From: Anaerophaga thermohalophila DSM 12881
GTDB lineage: Bacteria > Bacteroidota > Bacteroidia > Bacteroidales > Marinilabiliaceae
DNA length: 64,000 nucleotides
Direction: 5' to 3'
Assembly: GCF_000191885.1 (NCBI RefSeq)
Contig: NZ_AEWI01000012.1
Location: 124,001-188,000 of the forward strand
A program made the position numbers and the translations under genes. Below the pieces are notes generated by a model that was not told the DNA's origin, made no database searches, and was given only the letters and a program-made list of their open reading frames with translations. How positions within the stretch are numbered: the first letter of the stretch is position 1; each line of letters begins with the position of its first letter. Below are positions 25,950 to 35,126 of this stretch, piece by piece.

Positions 25950-26606
25950 CATCAGTATAAAATTAGTCTAAGTTATTGGTCTGATGGAACTCGCATGAAT
26001 GAGTTTTATACATGTTCTTTTGTGACAAACTTTGCCATGCTCGTTTCATCCGTATAAAATTAGTCTAAGTCATTGGAATGATTCAACTTATTATGCTTTA
26101 ATTGATTTTTAGATTCTTCGCTCCGCTCAGAATGACAGACTGTCTAATGTCATTCTGAGGAGGTAACGACGAAGAATCTGTTCCCTGTTTTTTGTTTCTT
26201 TGCTGATTAGAGGTTAATTATACATCTTCTTTTGTAACAAACCTTGCCATGCTCGTTTCATCAGTATAAAATTAGTCTAAGTTATTGGTTGAATGGAACT
26301 CGCATGCAAGAGTCTTATACATGTTCTTTTGTGGCAAACCTTGCCATGCTCGTTTCATCACTGTAAATATTCTTTCTTTATACGGGCAAGCTTTAGTGTT
26401 GCATGGGGTTAGAAAAAAAAAGCTTAAACGCAAAGACGTATGTTGTGTTTATAATTCACACTACCGGCTACTGACTAAAAACTACTAACTAAAAACTAAT
26501 GACTAAATTACTTATATCTAAAAATCTAAAAATCTATTAAGGCAATCTTTGTCATGCTCGTTTCATTAATGAGCCCGGTCTAAAAAGCATCTTTGTTGCC
26601 AAATTC
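25950..26606. repeat. long tandem array: B, B with inserted C, B, D, A fragment
   Basis: Units overlap by CATC: B 25950-26050; B interrupted by C 26047-26262 (C hairpin 26111-26179); B 26259-26359; D 26356-26566; truncated A 26568-26606 (TGAGCCCGGTCTAAAAAGCA). In 26259-26359 the third hairpin is TGGCAA/TTGCCA instead of TGACAA/TTGTCA as in other copies, a compensatory pair. The array fills the space between two convergent genes. Confidence 0.88.
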
Positions 26607-26609
26607 TAA

Positions 26610-27086
26610 TTAAAACCGGTACCTTAGTGCAAGTGACAGACCAAAACCAAAGGCATCATCCGGAGTATCTGAAAGTGAAATTTCCGGCCTTGTATCAATC
26701 GATATCTGAAGCGGAACTTCCAAAAAGTTATATTCAATGCCGGCATTCAGTGCCGCAGTCAGGTAAATACCACTGTCGTCGCTATCGTCGTGCGACCAGC
26801 TGCCCAGTCCCGGACCAACACCAAGATACCAGAAGAAACCGCTCTCTATTGGCATCACCCATTGATATATTCCGGTTAATTTCCAGTAACTGTAATTTTT
26901 CCTTCCACCCAAACCAAGATCAAGTTCGCCACGGTTGCTGTTAAAAGGTGTCTGAAACGTTATTTCTTCATCATGTCCTATTCCGCCTCCAAAGCGCAAT
27001 CCAATGGCATGATCACCACGCTGAGCTTCACTGATTGAAGGTATTGCCAGTAAGGCAGCTACAATTACAATCGCAATTTTCTTCAT
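26610..27086 (-). CDS. small outer-membrane beta-barrel protein
   Basis: 158 residues. A signal peptide (1-21, ending SEAQ) is followed by alternating strands and a C-terminal strand ending in Phe (LSLALRYRF), typical of 8-stranded barrels of the OmpA/OmpX or porin-like 'outer membrane beta-barrel' class. Glycine-rich N-terminal part GLRFGGGIGHDEEI. Function unknown. The A fragment ends three bases after its stop codon. Confidence 0.85.
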   Translation of the reverse strand: MKKIAIVIVAALLAIPSISEAQRGDHAIGLRFGGGIGHDEEITFQTPFNSNRGELDLGLGGRKNYSYWKLTGIYQWVMPIESGFFWYLGVGPGLGSWSHDDSDDSGIYLTAALNAGIEYNFLEVPLQISIDTRPEISLSDTPDDAFGFGLSLALRYRF

Positions 27087-27180
27087 TTTATTGAAAGTTT
27101 TAGTTTCTGTTATCTACAAACGCAACAACGGCAAAATTAATAATGTTTTTGTGTTAAAACCACTGGTTTGGAAGGGTTTT

Positions 27181-27216
27181 AAAAAAGAAAGGCCCGCCGG
27201 CATTCCGACAGACCTT
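27181..27216 (-). terminator. rho-independent terminator on the minus strand
   Basis: Arms AAGGCCCGCCGG (27189-27200) and CCGACAGACCTT (27205-27216) with loop CATT; on the minus strand the stem (with G-U pairs) is followed by T-rich sequence (27188-27177). It would stop minus-strand transcription coming from the toxin remnant region before the outer-membrane gene. Confidence 0.75.
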
Positions 27217-27340
27217 CCTAAAACCTTAACCCTAACCCGCTACAAATATATAAAAGGTTTTTTATTTACGCAAGTTTTTTTAATTCAATTTAGGCTATCC
27301 AAGTCGAATTTTACTGAAAACAGGGATTAGTTATCTTCCA

Positions 27341-27768
27341 ATTGTCCTGTCAAGTCAAAAAAATATTGACTGTCAAAATTAAAAACCACGGATTTGATGC
27401 TGAAATCCTAAAAGATTTGCCCAAGAAGATTGCCAATCCAATCATGGTTTTTGATTCAAAAATAAAAGACCAGAAAAATATGGAATTTCCAAAATGATTG
27501 GGGTAGGCGGTTCTGTTCCCGGAGAAGGGATTTTAACTGTTATTGTTACAAAGGATAAATACAACAGGTTAATCGTTAATAAAATTGAGAGTATTGGCGG
27601 AAGGAATGCAAAGCAGATTTGGTATCATATTGAAGAAGGTTATTTACAATACCATAATAAACAAAAAATCCTGCAACATCTAACCTAGGCTTCCATTGCC
27701 TCCGGCGTCAATAATGTGCAGGACTTCAACACAAAATACAAAAGCATTTCGGAATTGCAAAATCTAAT
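27341..27768 (+). pseudogene. remnant of a MuF C-terminal-like domain from a mobile-element protein
   Basis: Three broken pieces on the plus strand. Up to TGA at 27497: KNHGFDAEILKDLPKKIANP, then IMVFDSK. From 27494 in another frame: GILTVIVTKDKYNRLIVNKI, ESIGGRNAKQIWYHIEEG, ending at TAG 27688. After that stop: ASIASGVNNVQDFNTKYKSI. The order (NPIxVFDS, a beta pair, IxxIxGxxNAKxI, HIEEGxLxY) matches the MuF C-terminal type domain at the end of large conjugative or phage proteins. The call is from pattern memory. The decay shows it is not functional. Confidence 0.55.
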
Positions 27769-27770
27769 TT

Positions 27771-28124
27771 TTAGTATTCATATCCAAAAGCAATTTCCAC
27801 AATCTGTTGTATGAGGTTTTGAAATTCGTTTTCTTTGAGGTAGTTGTTGTAATTTCTATTAGGTATTACGTCATCATTCCTAAAAAAACCAATAAGATGA
27901 ACCCTTGCCTGGCAGTAGGGAACATCCAGCTTTTTTGTGGTCATTCCTTTTGGTATCTCAAAAGTAAATTCATCCTGATAACTTTCTTCACTGGTAAGCA
28001 TTACAGCTACAAAACCGCCTTCCTCTTGAATGGCAGTATCATTTGAAAGAATAATAGCAGGATGATTAATAACTCCTTGCGGTAAATTGAACGGTACTTC
28101 TACAATACACCCTTGGAAGTTAAT
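27771..28124 (-). pseudogene. PemK/MazF-like toxin that has lost its start codon
   Basis: The frame is open from beyond 28124 to the stop at 27771, about 117 residues: NFQGCIVEVPFNLPQG, VINHPAIILSN, GGFVAVMLTSEESYQDEF, YCQARVHLIGFF. This is the PemK/MazF-type fold seen in Bacteroidota. No ATG, GTG or TTG stands at the expected start; the sequence there belongs to an integrase fragment fused in another frame. The first in-frame ATG (28001) would remove a third of the protein. MazF-type proteins cut RNA and need an antitoxin; none is seen. ATT at 28124 is the only possible non-standard start. Confidence 0.65.
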
Positions 28125-28410
28125 TTTTTTCGGATTCCTACTTCAGCAGCTATTTTTTTCAAAGCCGAATTGTACTTTTGATTACTATAAACGGGCAATA
28201 CGAAATTGTATTTCTTAAGAATTGACCAAACTTTGCCGATGACTGGTATCATACATTCAGCAGTTTCAACTTTTTTCCTGGTTAAACTTATCCATACTTG
28301 TCCGGATTCGTCTTTTTCAAGATGGGATGCGTTTAGCCTTTTCTACAATAAATGGGGCATTCACCTCTTTTATTGACTTTATTTTTAACAAGCCAAAAAA
28401 GGACTTTCAT
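28100..28410 (-). pseudogene. tyrosine integrase remnant with internal deletion
   Basis: From ATG 28410: MKVLFWLVKNKVNKRGECPI, then YCRKG and a stop, the N-terminal arm domain of Bacteroidota tyrosine recombinases. From about 28342 in another frame: SHLEKDESGQVWISLTRKK, PVIGKVWSILKKYNFVLPVY, SNQKYNSALKKIAAEVGI, RKKLTS, ending at TAG 28100. This is the catalytic-domain middle; the region with the RHxxR and Tyr residues is missing, as is the core-binding domain. The start codon is the last part of a B repeat. The nearby tRNA-Gln gene is a plausible original integration target. Confidence 0.8.
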
Positions 28411-28507
28411 CAGTATAAAATAAGTCTAAGTTATTGGTCTGATGGAACTCGCATGATTGATTTTATACATATACTTTTGAGATAATCTTTGCCATGCTCG
28501 TTTCATC
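28408..28507 (-). repeat. family B element between integrase remnant and tRNA-Gln
   Basis: A complete 100-bp unit: CATCAG (28408-28413) and CTGATG (28439-28444) pair as in other copies, and the unit ends GCTCGTTTCATC. Read on the minus strand, its last bases CTGATG give the start codon of the integrase remnant. Confidence 0.88.
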
Positions 28508-28533
28508 TGTTTAAAAAAAAAGAAAACCTGGGC

Positions 28534-28572
28534 AAAAAAAAAAAAACCTCAATGTATTTTTACATCAAGGTT
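28534..28572 (-). terminator. terminator of tRNA-Gln
   Basis: On the minus strand AACCTTGATGTA, loop AAAA, TACATTGAGGTT (two G-U pairs), then a run of 11 or more T. Plus-strand arms are 28545-28556 and 28561-28572. Confidence 0.88.
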
Positions 28573-28608
28573 TCTGATTGATTTTTTTTGGATTTAAAAC
28601 CGTTATTG

Positions 28609-28679
28609 TTGTCCCGCTAGGATTCGAACCCAGACCGAGAGAACCAAAATCTCCTGTGCTACCATTACACCACGGGACA
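28609..28679 (-). tRNA. tRNA-Gln (anticodon TTG)
   Basis: A 71-base cloverleaf. Acceptor TGTCCCG/CGGGACA, D arm GTGTAATGGTAGCAC, anticodon loop TTTTGGT with TTG at 34-36, T loop GGTTCGAATCC, discriminator A. CCA is not encoded. A promoter lies just upstream and a terminator downstream. Confidence 0.97.
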
Positions 28680-28709
28680 AGCACTATAGCTTTTTTCTTA
28701 AAAGCGATG

Positions 28710-28740
28710 CAAATATAGAATGTTTTGGGGAACCCGCAAA
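28710..28740 (-). promoter_or_regulatory. promoter of tRNA-Gln
   Basis: TTTG (28740-28737), a 19-base spacer and TATATTTG (28717-28710), an excellent fit to the Bacteroidota consensus. Confidence 0.8.
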
Positions 28741-28833
28741 AAATATTTTTCAGAATATTTTCTATCCTTTCGAGTTCTTCTGTTTGCATTTGCCATGCAA
28801 TTGTAATAGTTTAGCACTCAAAAGATTATTTTA

Positions 28834-31743
28834 ATGGAGAGGGGCATGTTATTTCTGAAGAAACACGCAGGAGGCCTGTTTGTGTTTTGTGTTAGTATGC
28901 TTGTGTATTCTTTTACAGTAGCACCAACTACCAGTTTCTGGGACTGTGGCGAATTTATTGCTTCCGCCTGGCGGTTGCAAATACCGCATCCTCCCGGGGC
29001 ACCAATGTATCTTTTGTTGGCCCGTTTTTTCTCGTTGTTTGCCCCGGATGCTTCACACGTGGCTTTTAGCGTTAATATGTTGTCGGTAACGGCTTCGGCT
29101 TTTACCGTGTTGTTTCTATACAAAATTTTCCTTCTTCTTTTTAAATTACTTGGGAAGGAAGAGACGGCCAATCGACCGCTTTATGAAAAGATTTCGGCCA
29201 TTGCCGGCGCTTTGTTGTTTGCCTTCACCGATAGTTTCTGGTATTCGGCTGTGGAGAGTGAGGTTTATGCCACATCACTGTTTTTTTCCACGGTTACTTT
29301 GTGGGCATTTCTAAGGTGGTATGTGCAAAGTGACAGTCATCCCCGTTTATTTTTTCTCGGCGTTTATTTGTTGGGGCTTTCCATCGGTGTCCATTTGCTC
29401 AATCTTTTGCTGGTTCCTGTTTTTGTACTGCTGTTTGTCTGGAAGCAGAGAAGTCATGGCGTTTCACAAAGTATAGGAGCTATACTGAGTGGTTTCCTGT
29501 TGCTTGCATTATTATATTGGGGTCTTATTGCCAATGGGCTGTGGCCGGCACAAAAGCTCGAACTCTGGCTTGTAAACGCGTTGGGATTGCCCAGGCATTC
29601 GGGACTTATACTTTTTGTTTTCGTGCTGGTGGCAGTTCATGTGGCAGGCATTGTTTTTACTTTCCGTCGTCACCGGGTTGTTCATTTTGCATTTTTGATA
29701 TCTGCACTGATTTTGATGGGATGGTTTTCTTATATTCTTGTTCCGGTTCGGGCCCATGCCGGAACTCCAATCAATATGAATGCACCGGATGATGTTTTTT
29801 CACTGACCGAATATATTAACCGCACTCAATACGGGAGTCGCCCGTTACTTCGGGGTGTTCATGCAGGGGCTGTTGCCGGCAGCTGGGAAACGGACAGTCA
29901 ATATGTTTATAATGAGAAAGAGAGAAGATATATTAAAGTGGGAACAAATACTCTGTTTCATTTCAGTTCTGAGGACAAGGTTTGGTTCCCGCGGATTTAC
30001 AGCCGGCAGCGACAGCATATTGAAGGCTATAAATGGTGGACGGGGATTGACCCGTCGGAAGTGAAACCGGATTTTGTTGATCAACTCTCTTTTTTCTTCC
30101 GATACCAGTTGGGACATAGTTATCTCCGGTATCTCATGTGGAATTTTGCAGGACGCCAAAACGACAGTCAGGGACACGGCGATATGTTATCCGGTAACTG
30201 GGCGTCGGGTATTGATTTTATAGACCGTCACTTTCTGGGAAGTCGTAAGTATCCTTCTGCGGAGGATATGTACAGTGCTGCTGCCAATCATTACTATTTC
30301 ATTCCTTTGATTCTGGTTTTGGCGGGATTGTTTTTTCTTTTGCGCGACGGCTCCGGACGAAAGCGTGTTCTTGCGTTGATTGGATTAATGTTTCTTATGA
30401 CCGGGCCGGCCATCGTACTTTATCTTAATCAGCCACCCTTTGAGCCGCGTGAACGCGATTATGTCTATGTAGCCTCGTTCATGAGTGTTGCAATATTCAG
30501 TGGGATAGGTGTATATGGAATATTAAAGGCAGTATTCAGATTTTCGGGTTCGGTATTAACCGGGATTCTGGCAGGTGTATTTTTATTTTTGGCAGGTGCC
30601 GGACTGTTATTTTCTGTCAATCTTAACGATCACGACCGTTCCGAACGTTTCCTGGCACGCGACCTTGCCGTATCGCAATTACGCAGCTGTCCGCCCAATG
30701 CCATATTATTCACGTATGGCGACAACGACACCTATCCTTTGTGGTATGCCCGGCAGGTTGAAAAAGTGAGGCCTGATGTCCGCCTTGTCAACCTTGGTCT
30801 CTTAAGCATACCCTGGTATGTAGATCAGGTAACACGTTCCGTGCCAGGCACCCCCGGATTAGCGATGAGCTTACCGTATGAATTTTACCGGGACAACCAC
30901 CTTGAGTTTTTAAGTGTTTCCAATGTTTCATCGTTGCCGCTTCCCGGGGTGGAGGCTCTGGGGAAAATAGGAAAACAATATACGGAAGTTCAGAAAAGTG
31001 AAGATATTTTTAATGGAAAGTTGCATCCGGTTTGGGAATTGACCCTGCCAAACCAAAAAATACTGACCTGGAATATTCCTCGCGGATTTATTTCGATGGG
31101 TAATCTTGCGCTTTTTGACATTATTGCATCCAACATTAACGAACGTCCAATTTGTTTTACACGTAATTTGGATGTCAGCGAACTTCATGGATTTGAAAGG
31201 CTTCTTGGTTCCCGCGGACTTGTATGGCAGGCAGATGCCAAACTAAAAAGGAAGGAAGAACAAAGTTTACTAAACGAGTTCACAATATTTATGGACAGTA
31301 TATCAATAAGAAACCCTGAAAAAACATGGTACGACAACACATGCCGTCAGGCTCTGGCTGTTAGCGGATATCGTGAAGTTGCAAATGATCTTTCGGAACG
31401 GTTGCTGAAAGCCGGATACCATCAACAGGCAGCACAGGTTCTGCAAAAAAGCCTTGACGAATGGCCCTATTCTCCCTACATATCTCAACAGCCCTTGGTG
31501 GAAACAGCCCGCCTGCTGATCCGGAGCGGAGAAAAACGGAAAGCTGAGGAGTTGATAAAAAATATAATGTATGTCAATCTTCAGGATGTGTACTATTTCG
31601 TTTATTCCGGGTTTGATACCGGAGAAGTGAAAAGAAGATATTGTTCATTATTTGCCGACATGCGGCAACTTGCCAAAGAACTTGAAATGAAAGATATGAT
31701 TGTCTATATAGATTTGGAACTGCAAAACCTTTGTGGCTTTTAA
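28834..31743 (+). CDS. DUF2723 membrane protein, putative GT-C glycosyltransferase
   Basis: 969 residues. The N-terminal DUF2723 domain (PTTSFWDCGEFIASAWRLQ, HPPGAPMYLLLARFF) carries the acidic Asp/Glu pair expected of GT-C enzymes in the first periplasmic loop. Many membrane helices run to about residue 590, with QPPFEPRERDYVYVAS between them, followed by a soluble C-terminal part with helical TPR-like repeats (about 840-969). The family includes eukaryotic TMEM260, a protein O-mannosyltransferase. Alternative start ATG 28846 is preceded by GGAGAGGGG, a good ribosome binding site. Paralogue of the next gene. Confidence 0.93.
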   Translation: MERGMLFLKKHAGGLFVFCVSMLVYSFTVAPTTSFWDCGEFIASAWRLQIPHPPGAPMYLLLARFFSLFAPDASHVAFSVNMLSVTASAFTVLFLYKIFLLLFKLLGKEETANRPLYEKISAIAGALLFAFTDSFWYSAVESEVYATSLFFSTVTLWAFLRWYVQSDSHPRLFFLGVYLLGLSIGVHLLNLLLVPVFVLLFVWKQRSHGVSQSIGAILSGFLLLALLYWGLIANGLWPAQKLELWLVNALGLPRHSGLILFVFVLVAVHVAGIVFTFRRHRVVHFAFLISALILMGWFSYILVPVRAHAGTPINMNAPDDVFSLTEYINRTQYGSRPLLRGVHAGAVAGSWETDSQYVYNEKERRYIKVGTNTLFHFSSEDKVWFPRIYSRQRQHIEGYKWWTGIDPSEVKPDFVDQLSFFFRYQLGHSYLRYLMWNFAGRQNDSQGHGDMLSGNWASGIDFIDRHFLGSRKYPSAEDMYSAAANHYYFIPLILVLAGLFFLLRDGSGRKRVLALIGLMFLMTGPAIVLYLNQPPFEPRERDYVYVASFMSVAIFSGIGVYGILKAVFRFSGSVLTGILAGVFLFLAGAGLLFSVNLNDHDRSERFLARDLAVSQLRSCPPNAILFTYGDNDTYPLWYARQVEKVRPDVRLVNLGLLSIPWYVDQVTRSVPGTPGLAMSLPYEFYRDNHLEFLSVSNVSSLPLPGVEALGKIGKQYTEVQKSEDIFNGKLHPVWELTLPNQKILTWNIPRGFISMGNLALFDIIASNINERPICFTRNLDVSELHGFERLLGSRGLVWQADAKLKRKEEQSLLNEFTIFMDSISIRNPEKTWYDNTCRQALAVSGYREVANDLSERLLKAGYHQQAAQVLQKSLDEWPYSPYISQQPLVETARLLIRSGEKRKAEELIKNIMYVNLQDVYYFVYSGFDTGEVKRRYCSLFADMRQLAKELEMKDMIVYIDLELQNLCGF

Positions 31744-32000
31744 TTTGAAGAGAGAAAAAGCAAATTACCGGACTAATTATGAGGAGCTGTGCGTTTTGTC
31801 GGCCTTCATTCCACGCTGAGAACGCAAAATTAAAGGAACGCAAGGTGCAAAAACTGTATTATTCTTTGCGCTTTTTGCATGACAATATTTTGCGGCTTTT
31901 GCGTGGAAATTTCGCAGAACCTCAAAATAATATTTAGCCATCACCAGGCTTTACATTTCCGTGTTGTTATTTAAATAATTGAATTTTCTCAACTTTTGTG

Positions 32001-32008
32001 TATTTTTG
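32001..32008 (+). promoter_or_regulatory. promoter of the second DUF2723 gene
   Basis: TATTTTTG at 32001-32008 with TTG at 31979-31981, spacer 19. A start near 32015 leaves ATG 32049 as the natural first codon. The rest of 31744-32000 holds no gene. Confidence 0.75.
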
Positions 32009-32048
32009 GCAATCCACTCATTCGAAGGAAAAAGAAAACAGGATACTG

Positions 32049-35000
32049 ATGAGACAATACAAAAAGTTTAACCTGGCAATTGGCTGGCTCACTTTTTTCA
32101 TTTCGGCCTTTGTTTATTTATCGACCATTGAACCGACCACCAGTTTTTGGGATTGTGGTGAGTTTATAGCATCTTCCTATAAATTGTTGGTAGGCCATCC
32201 GCCCGGAGCCCCTTTCTTTATGTTGCTGGGTCGCTTCTTTACATTATTTGCACCGGAAGAGACCTATGTTGCTGCCATGGTCAATTCCATGTCGGCTCTT
32301 GCCAGTGCTTTTACAATTGCCTTTTTGTTCTGGACCATCACCCACCTTGCCAGAAAGATTTTTGTCGATAATCAGGAATCACCTGAGAACTGGAGATATT
32401 GGGCCGTCTTAGGCAGCGGTTTTGTTGGCGCGATGGCCTATACCTTTACCGATACTTTCTGGTTTTCCGCCGTTGAAGGTGAAGTTTATGCCATGTCGAG
32501 CTTATTTACCGCTGTTGTCTTCTGGGCCATTTTAAAGTGGGAGAATATTGCCGACCAGCCGCATTCTAACAGGTGGTTGATATTGATTGCTTATCTGATG
32601 GGGCTTTCCATCGGTGTTCACTTGCTCAACCTCCTGGCCATTCCTGCCATTGTTATGGTTTACTATTTTCGCAAATTCGAGGTTAACCGGAACAATACGC
32701 TGAAGGCTTTAGGGATATCGGCCGTCATATTGCTTTTCATCCTGTACGGAATCATTCCCGGAGTACCTAAAATTGCAGGTGCCTTTGAGTTGGCTTTTGT
32801 TAACGGGATGGGACTTCCCTACAACTCGGGATTGTTCGTGTATCTTGTGTTACTGATTGCTGTTCTGGTATACGGTATTTATTATTCCTATACGCGGAAG
32901 AAAGTTATATTGAATACTGTTTTTACAGCAATTACGGTCATCATTTTCGGTTATTCTTCATTTGCCATGATCATGATCCGGTCCTCGGCACAGCCAACCA
33001 TGGATCAGAATTCACCCGACAATGTTTTTGCACTCATTTCTTACCTTAACAGGGAACAATATGGTGATCGCCCGTTGTTTGTCGGAGAGTATTACAACTC
33101 TCCTCTTGACAGGGAAGCATCATCACAAAAAGAAGGAACACCGGTTCGCATTCAGAAGAACGGTCGTTATGAGATAGCCCAGTACAGGCCGGAATATGTT
33201 TTCGATAAACGAACCACAACCTTTTTCCCGAGGATGTACAGTCGCCAGGGCAATCATATCGAAGAATATAAACGCTGGGCAGATATTAAAGGAAGGCCCC
33301 TGACTATTAAGGATGCACAGGGAAATCCCCAAACGATTCATTTGCCCACATTTGGAGAAAATCTCAGGTTCTTTTTTAATTATCAGGTGCGACACATGTA
33401 TTGGCGGTATTTTATGTGGAATTTTGCAGGCCGCCAGAACGATATTCAGGGAAATGGTGAAGTTCATTATGGCAACTGGATATCAGGGATTCCTTTCATA
33501 GATAATGCTATGTATGGTGACCAGTCGAAACTGCCCGATCATTTAAAGAACAACCCCGCACGGAACAAATACTATTTCCTCCCCTTGATTCTTGGAATAC
33601 TTGGATTGTTGTTTCAGTATAATTCCGGGAAAAAAGGAAAACAGGGATTCTGGATTGTAATGCTCTTGTTTTTACTTACGGGACTGGCCATTGTGCTGTA
33701 TTTGAACCAGACGCCCCTTCAGCCGCGTGAACGTGATTATGCTTATGCCGGCTCATTCTATGCCTTCTCTATCTGGATTGGGCTGGGTGTTTTGGCCCTT
33801 GTGGATGGACTGAAAGGATTGACGGGAGGCAAAGTATCTGCTATTGTTTCATCCGTGGCAGCGCTCGTTTTGGTGCCGGGTATTCTGGCAGCGGAAAACT
33901 GGGACGACCACGATCGTTCACACCGAACCATTGCCCGCGATCTGGCAGAAAATTATCTGAACACAATCGACGAAAACGGAGTGATTTATACCAACGGTGA
34001 CAATGATACTTTTCCGCTCTGGTACGTACAGGAAGTTGAAGGCGTCCGTACCGATGTACGTGTATGTAACCTCAGCTATCTGCAAACCGACTGGTATATC
34101 GACCAGATGAAAAGAAAATCATACAAATCCGATCCGCTTCCCATTTCGTTCAGCCACGATGAATATGTTGTCGGGAAACGGGATATGGTTTACCTGATTG
34201 ACAGGGTTAAAGGTGACGTGGATTTGAAGGAGGCGTTGCAATTTTTGCGCAGCGAAAATGATCGCACCAAAAGGGTTCCCGGTTACAGCGGACGAATAGA
34301 ATATCTTCCTTCCACTACATTTACACTTGCTGCAGATAGCCTTAAATTGCTGCAAAAAGGATTTGTGAGCGAACAATATGCCCACCTCATAGATTCGGCG
34401 ATGCATATCAACCTTCAGAATCGCGATTATATCCTTAAAAATGAAATGATTGTTCTTGATATGCTGGCGCATAACGATTGGAATCGACCGATTTTCTATG
34501 CGGTTACAGTAGGCAGCGATAATTATGTGGGACTCGAGGATTATTTTCAGCTCGAGGGATTCGGTTACAGGATTGTGCCAATCAGAGAGCGTAGTAGTGA
34601 TGGCATGACCGGGCGGGTAGATACCGAAAAGGCGTATCATAATTTCATGGAGGTATATGATCTCGACAATTTTAAAGATACTCGTGTATACCTCGATGAG
34701 AATCATCAGCGGATGGCACTGAATATCCGAAACAATATGGGACGACTTGCCACGGCATTGTTGGATGAAGGGAAAACCGAAAAAGCTCTGGATGTTTTGG
34801 ATAAAGCGCTTGATGTGCTGCCTTCCGACAAGGTTCCGCACAATTATTTCTCTATATTTCTTGCTGAAGGCTACTACCGGGCTGACCATCCGGAAAAAGG
34901 AGATGAAATTCTCGAAAGTCTGGCTGCCATTAATTTCCAGGAGTTGGATTATTTCCTTTCATTACCTCCGTCGAAAAGAAATTCTGTGATGTCGGAAATT

Positions 35001-35126
35001 CGGCGAAATATGGCCATCTATGGAGAGATAGTCCGGACAGTCGAGAATTACAATAGAGAGGAATTGCTGGAGCAGCTGCAAAATGAATACGATTCCAGCC
35101 TGCAAAAAACGGGATTCTTTGAGTAG
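32049..35126 (+). CDS. DUF2723 membrane protein, putative GT-C glycosyltransferase (paralogue)
   Basis: 1025 residues from ATG 32049; the frame is open from 31998 but that lies before the predicted transcript start. Same layout as the previous gene: EPTTSFWDCGEFIASSYKLL, HPPGAPFFMLLGRFF, a multi-helix membrane part with QTPLQPRERDYAYAGS, DHDRSHRTIARDLA and GDNDTFPLWYVQEVEGVRTD, then a soluble C-terminal region. The two differ in loop lengths, so they are old duplicates rather than recent ones. Role inferred: transfer of a lipid-linked sugar at the periplasmic face. Its end overlaps the deacetylase start. Confidence 0.93.
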   Translation: MRQYKKFNLAIGWLTFFISAFVYLSTIEPTTSFWDCGEFIASSYKLLVGHPPGAPFFMLLGRFFTLFAPEETYVAAMVNSMSALASAFTIAFLFWTITHLARKIFVDNQESPENWRYWAVLGSGFVGAMAYTFTDTFWFSAVEGEVYAMSSLFTAVVFWAILKWENIADQPHSNRWLILIAYLMGLSIGVHLLNLLAIPAIVMVYYFRKFEVNRNNTLKALGISAVILLFILYGIIPGVPKIAGAFELAFVNGMGLPYNSGLFVYLVLLIAVLVYGIYYSYTRKKVILNTVFTAITVIIFGYSSFAMIMIRSSAQPTMDQNSPDNVFALISYLNREQYGDRPLFVGEYYNSPLDREASSQKEGTPVRIQKNGRYEIAQYRPEYVFDKRTTTFFPRMYSRQGNHIEEYKRWADIKGRPLTIKDAQGNPQTIHLPTFGENLRFFFNYQVRHMYWRYFMWNFAGRQNDIQGNGEVHYGNWISGIPFIDNAMYGDQSKLPDHLKNNPARNKYYFLPLILGILGLLFQYNSGKKGKQGFWIVMLLFLLTGLAIVLYLNQTPLQPRERDYAYAGSFYAFSIWIGLGVLALVDGLKGLTGGKVSAIVSSVAALVLVPGILAAENWDDHDRSHRTIARDLAENYLNTIDENGVIYTNGDNDTFPLWYVQEVEGVRTDVRVCNLSYLQTDWYIDQMKRKSYKSDPLPISFSHDEYVVGKRDMVYLIDRVKGDVDLKEALQFLRSENDRTKRVPGYSGRIEYLPSTTFTLAADSLKLLQKGFVSEQYAHLIDSAMHINLQNRDYILKNEMIVLDMLAHNDWNRPIFYAVTVGSDNYVGLEDYFQLEGFGYRIVPIRERSSDGMTGRVDTEKAYHNFMEVYDLDNFKDTRVYLDENHQRMALNIRNNMGRLATALLDEGKTEKALDVLDKALDVLPSDKVPHNYFSIFLAEGYYRADHPEKGDEILESLAAINFQELDYFLSLPPSKRNSVMSEIRRNMAIYGEIVRTVENYNREELLEQLQNEYDSSLQKTGFFE

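Noticed and set aside
27091-27330. Plus-strand frame of 79 codons across 27181
   Set aside because: It runs through a clear intrinsic terminator hairpin on the opposite strand and encodes no recognisable protein.
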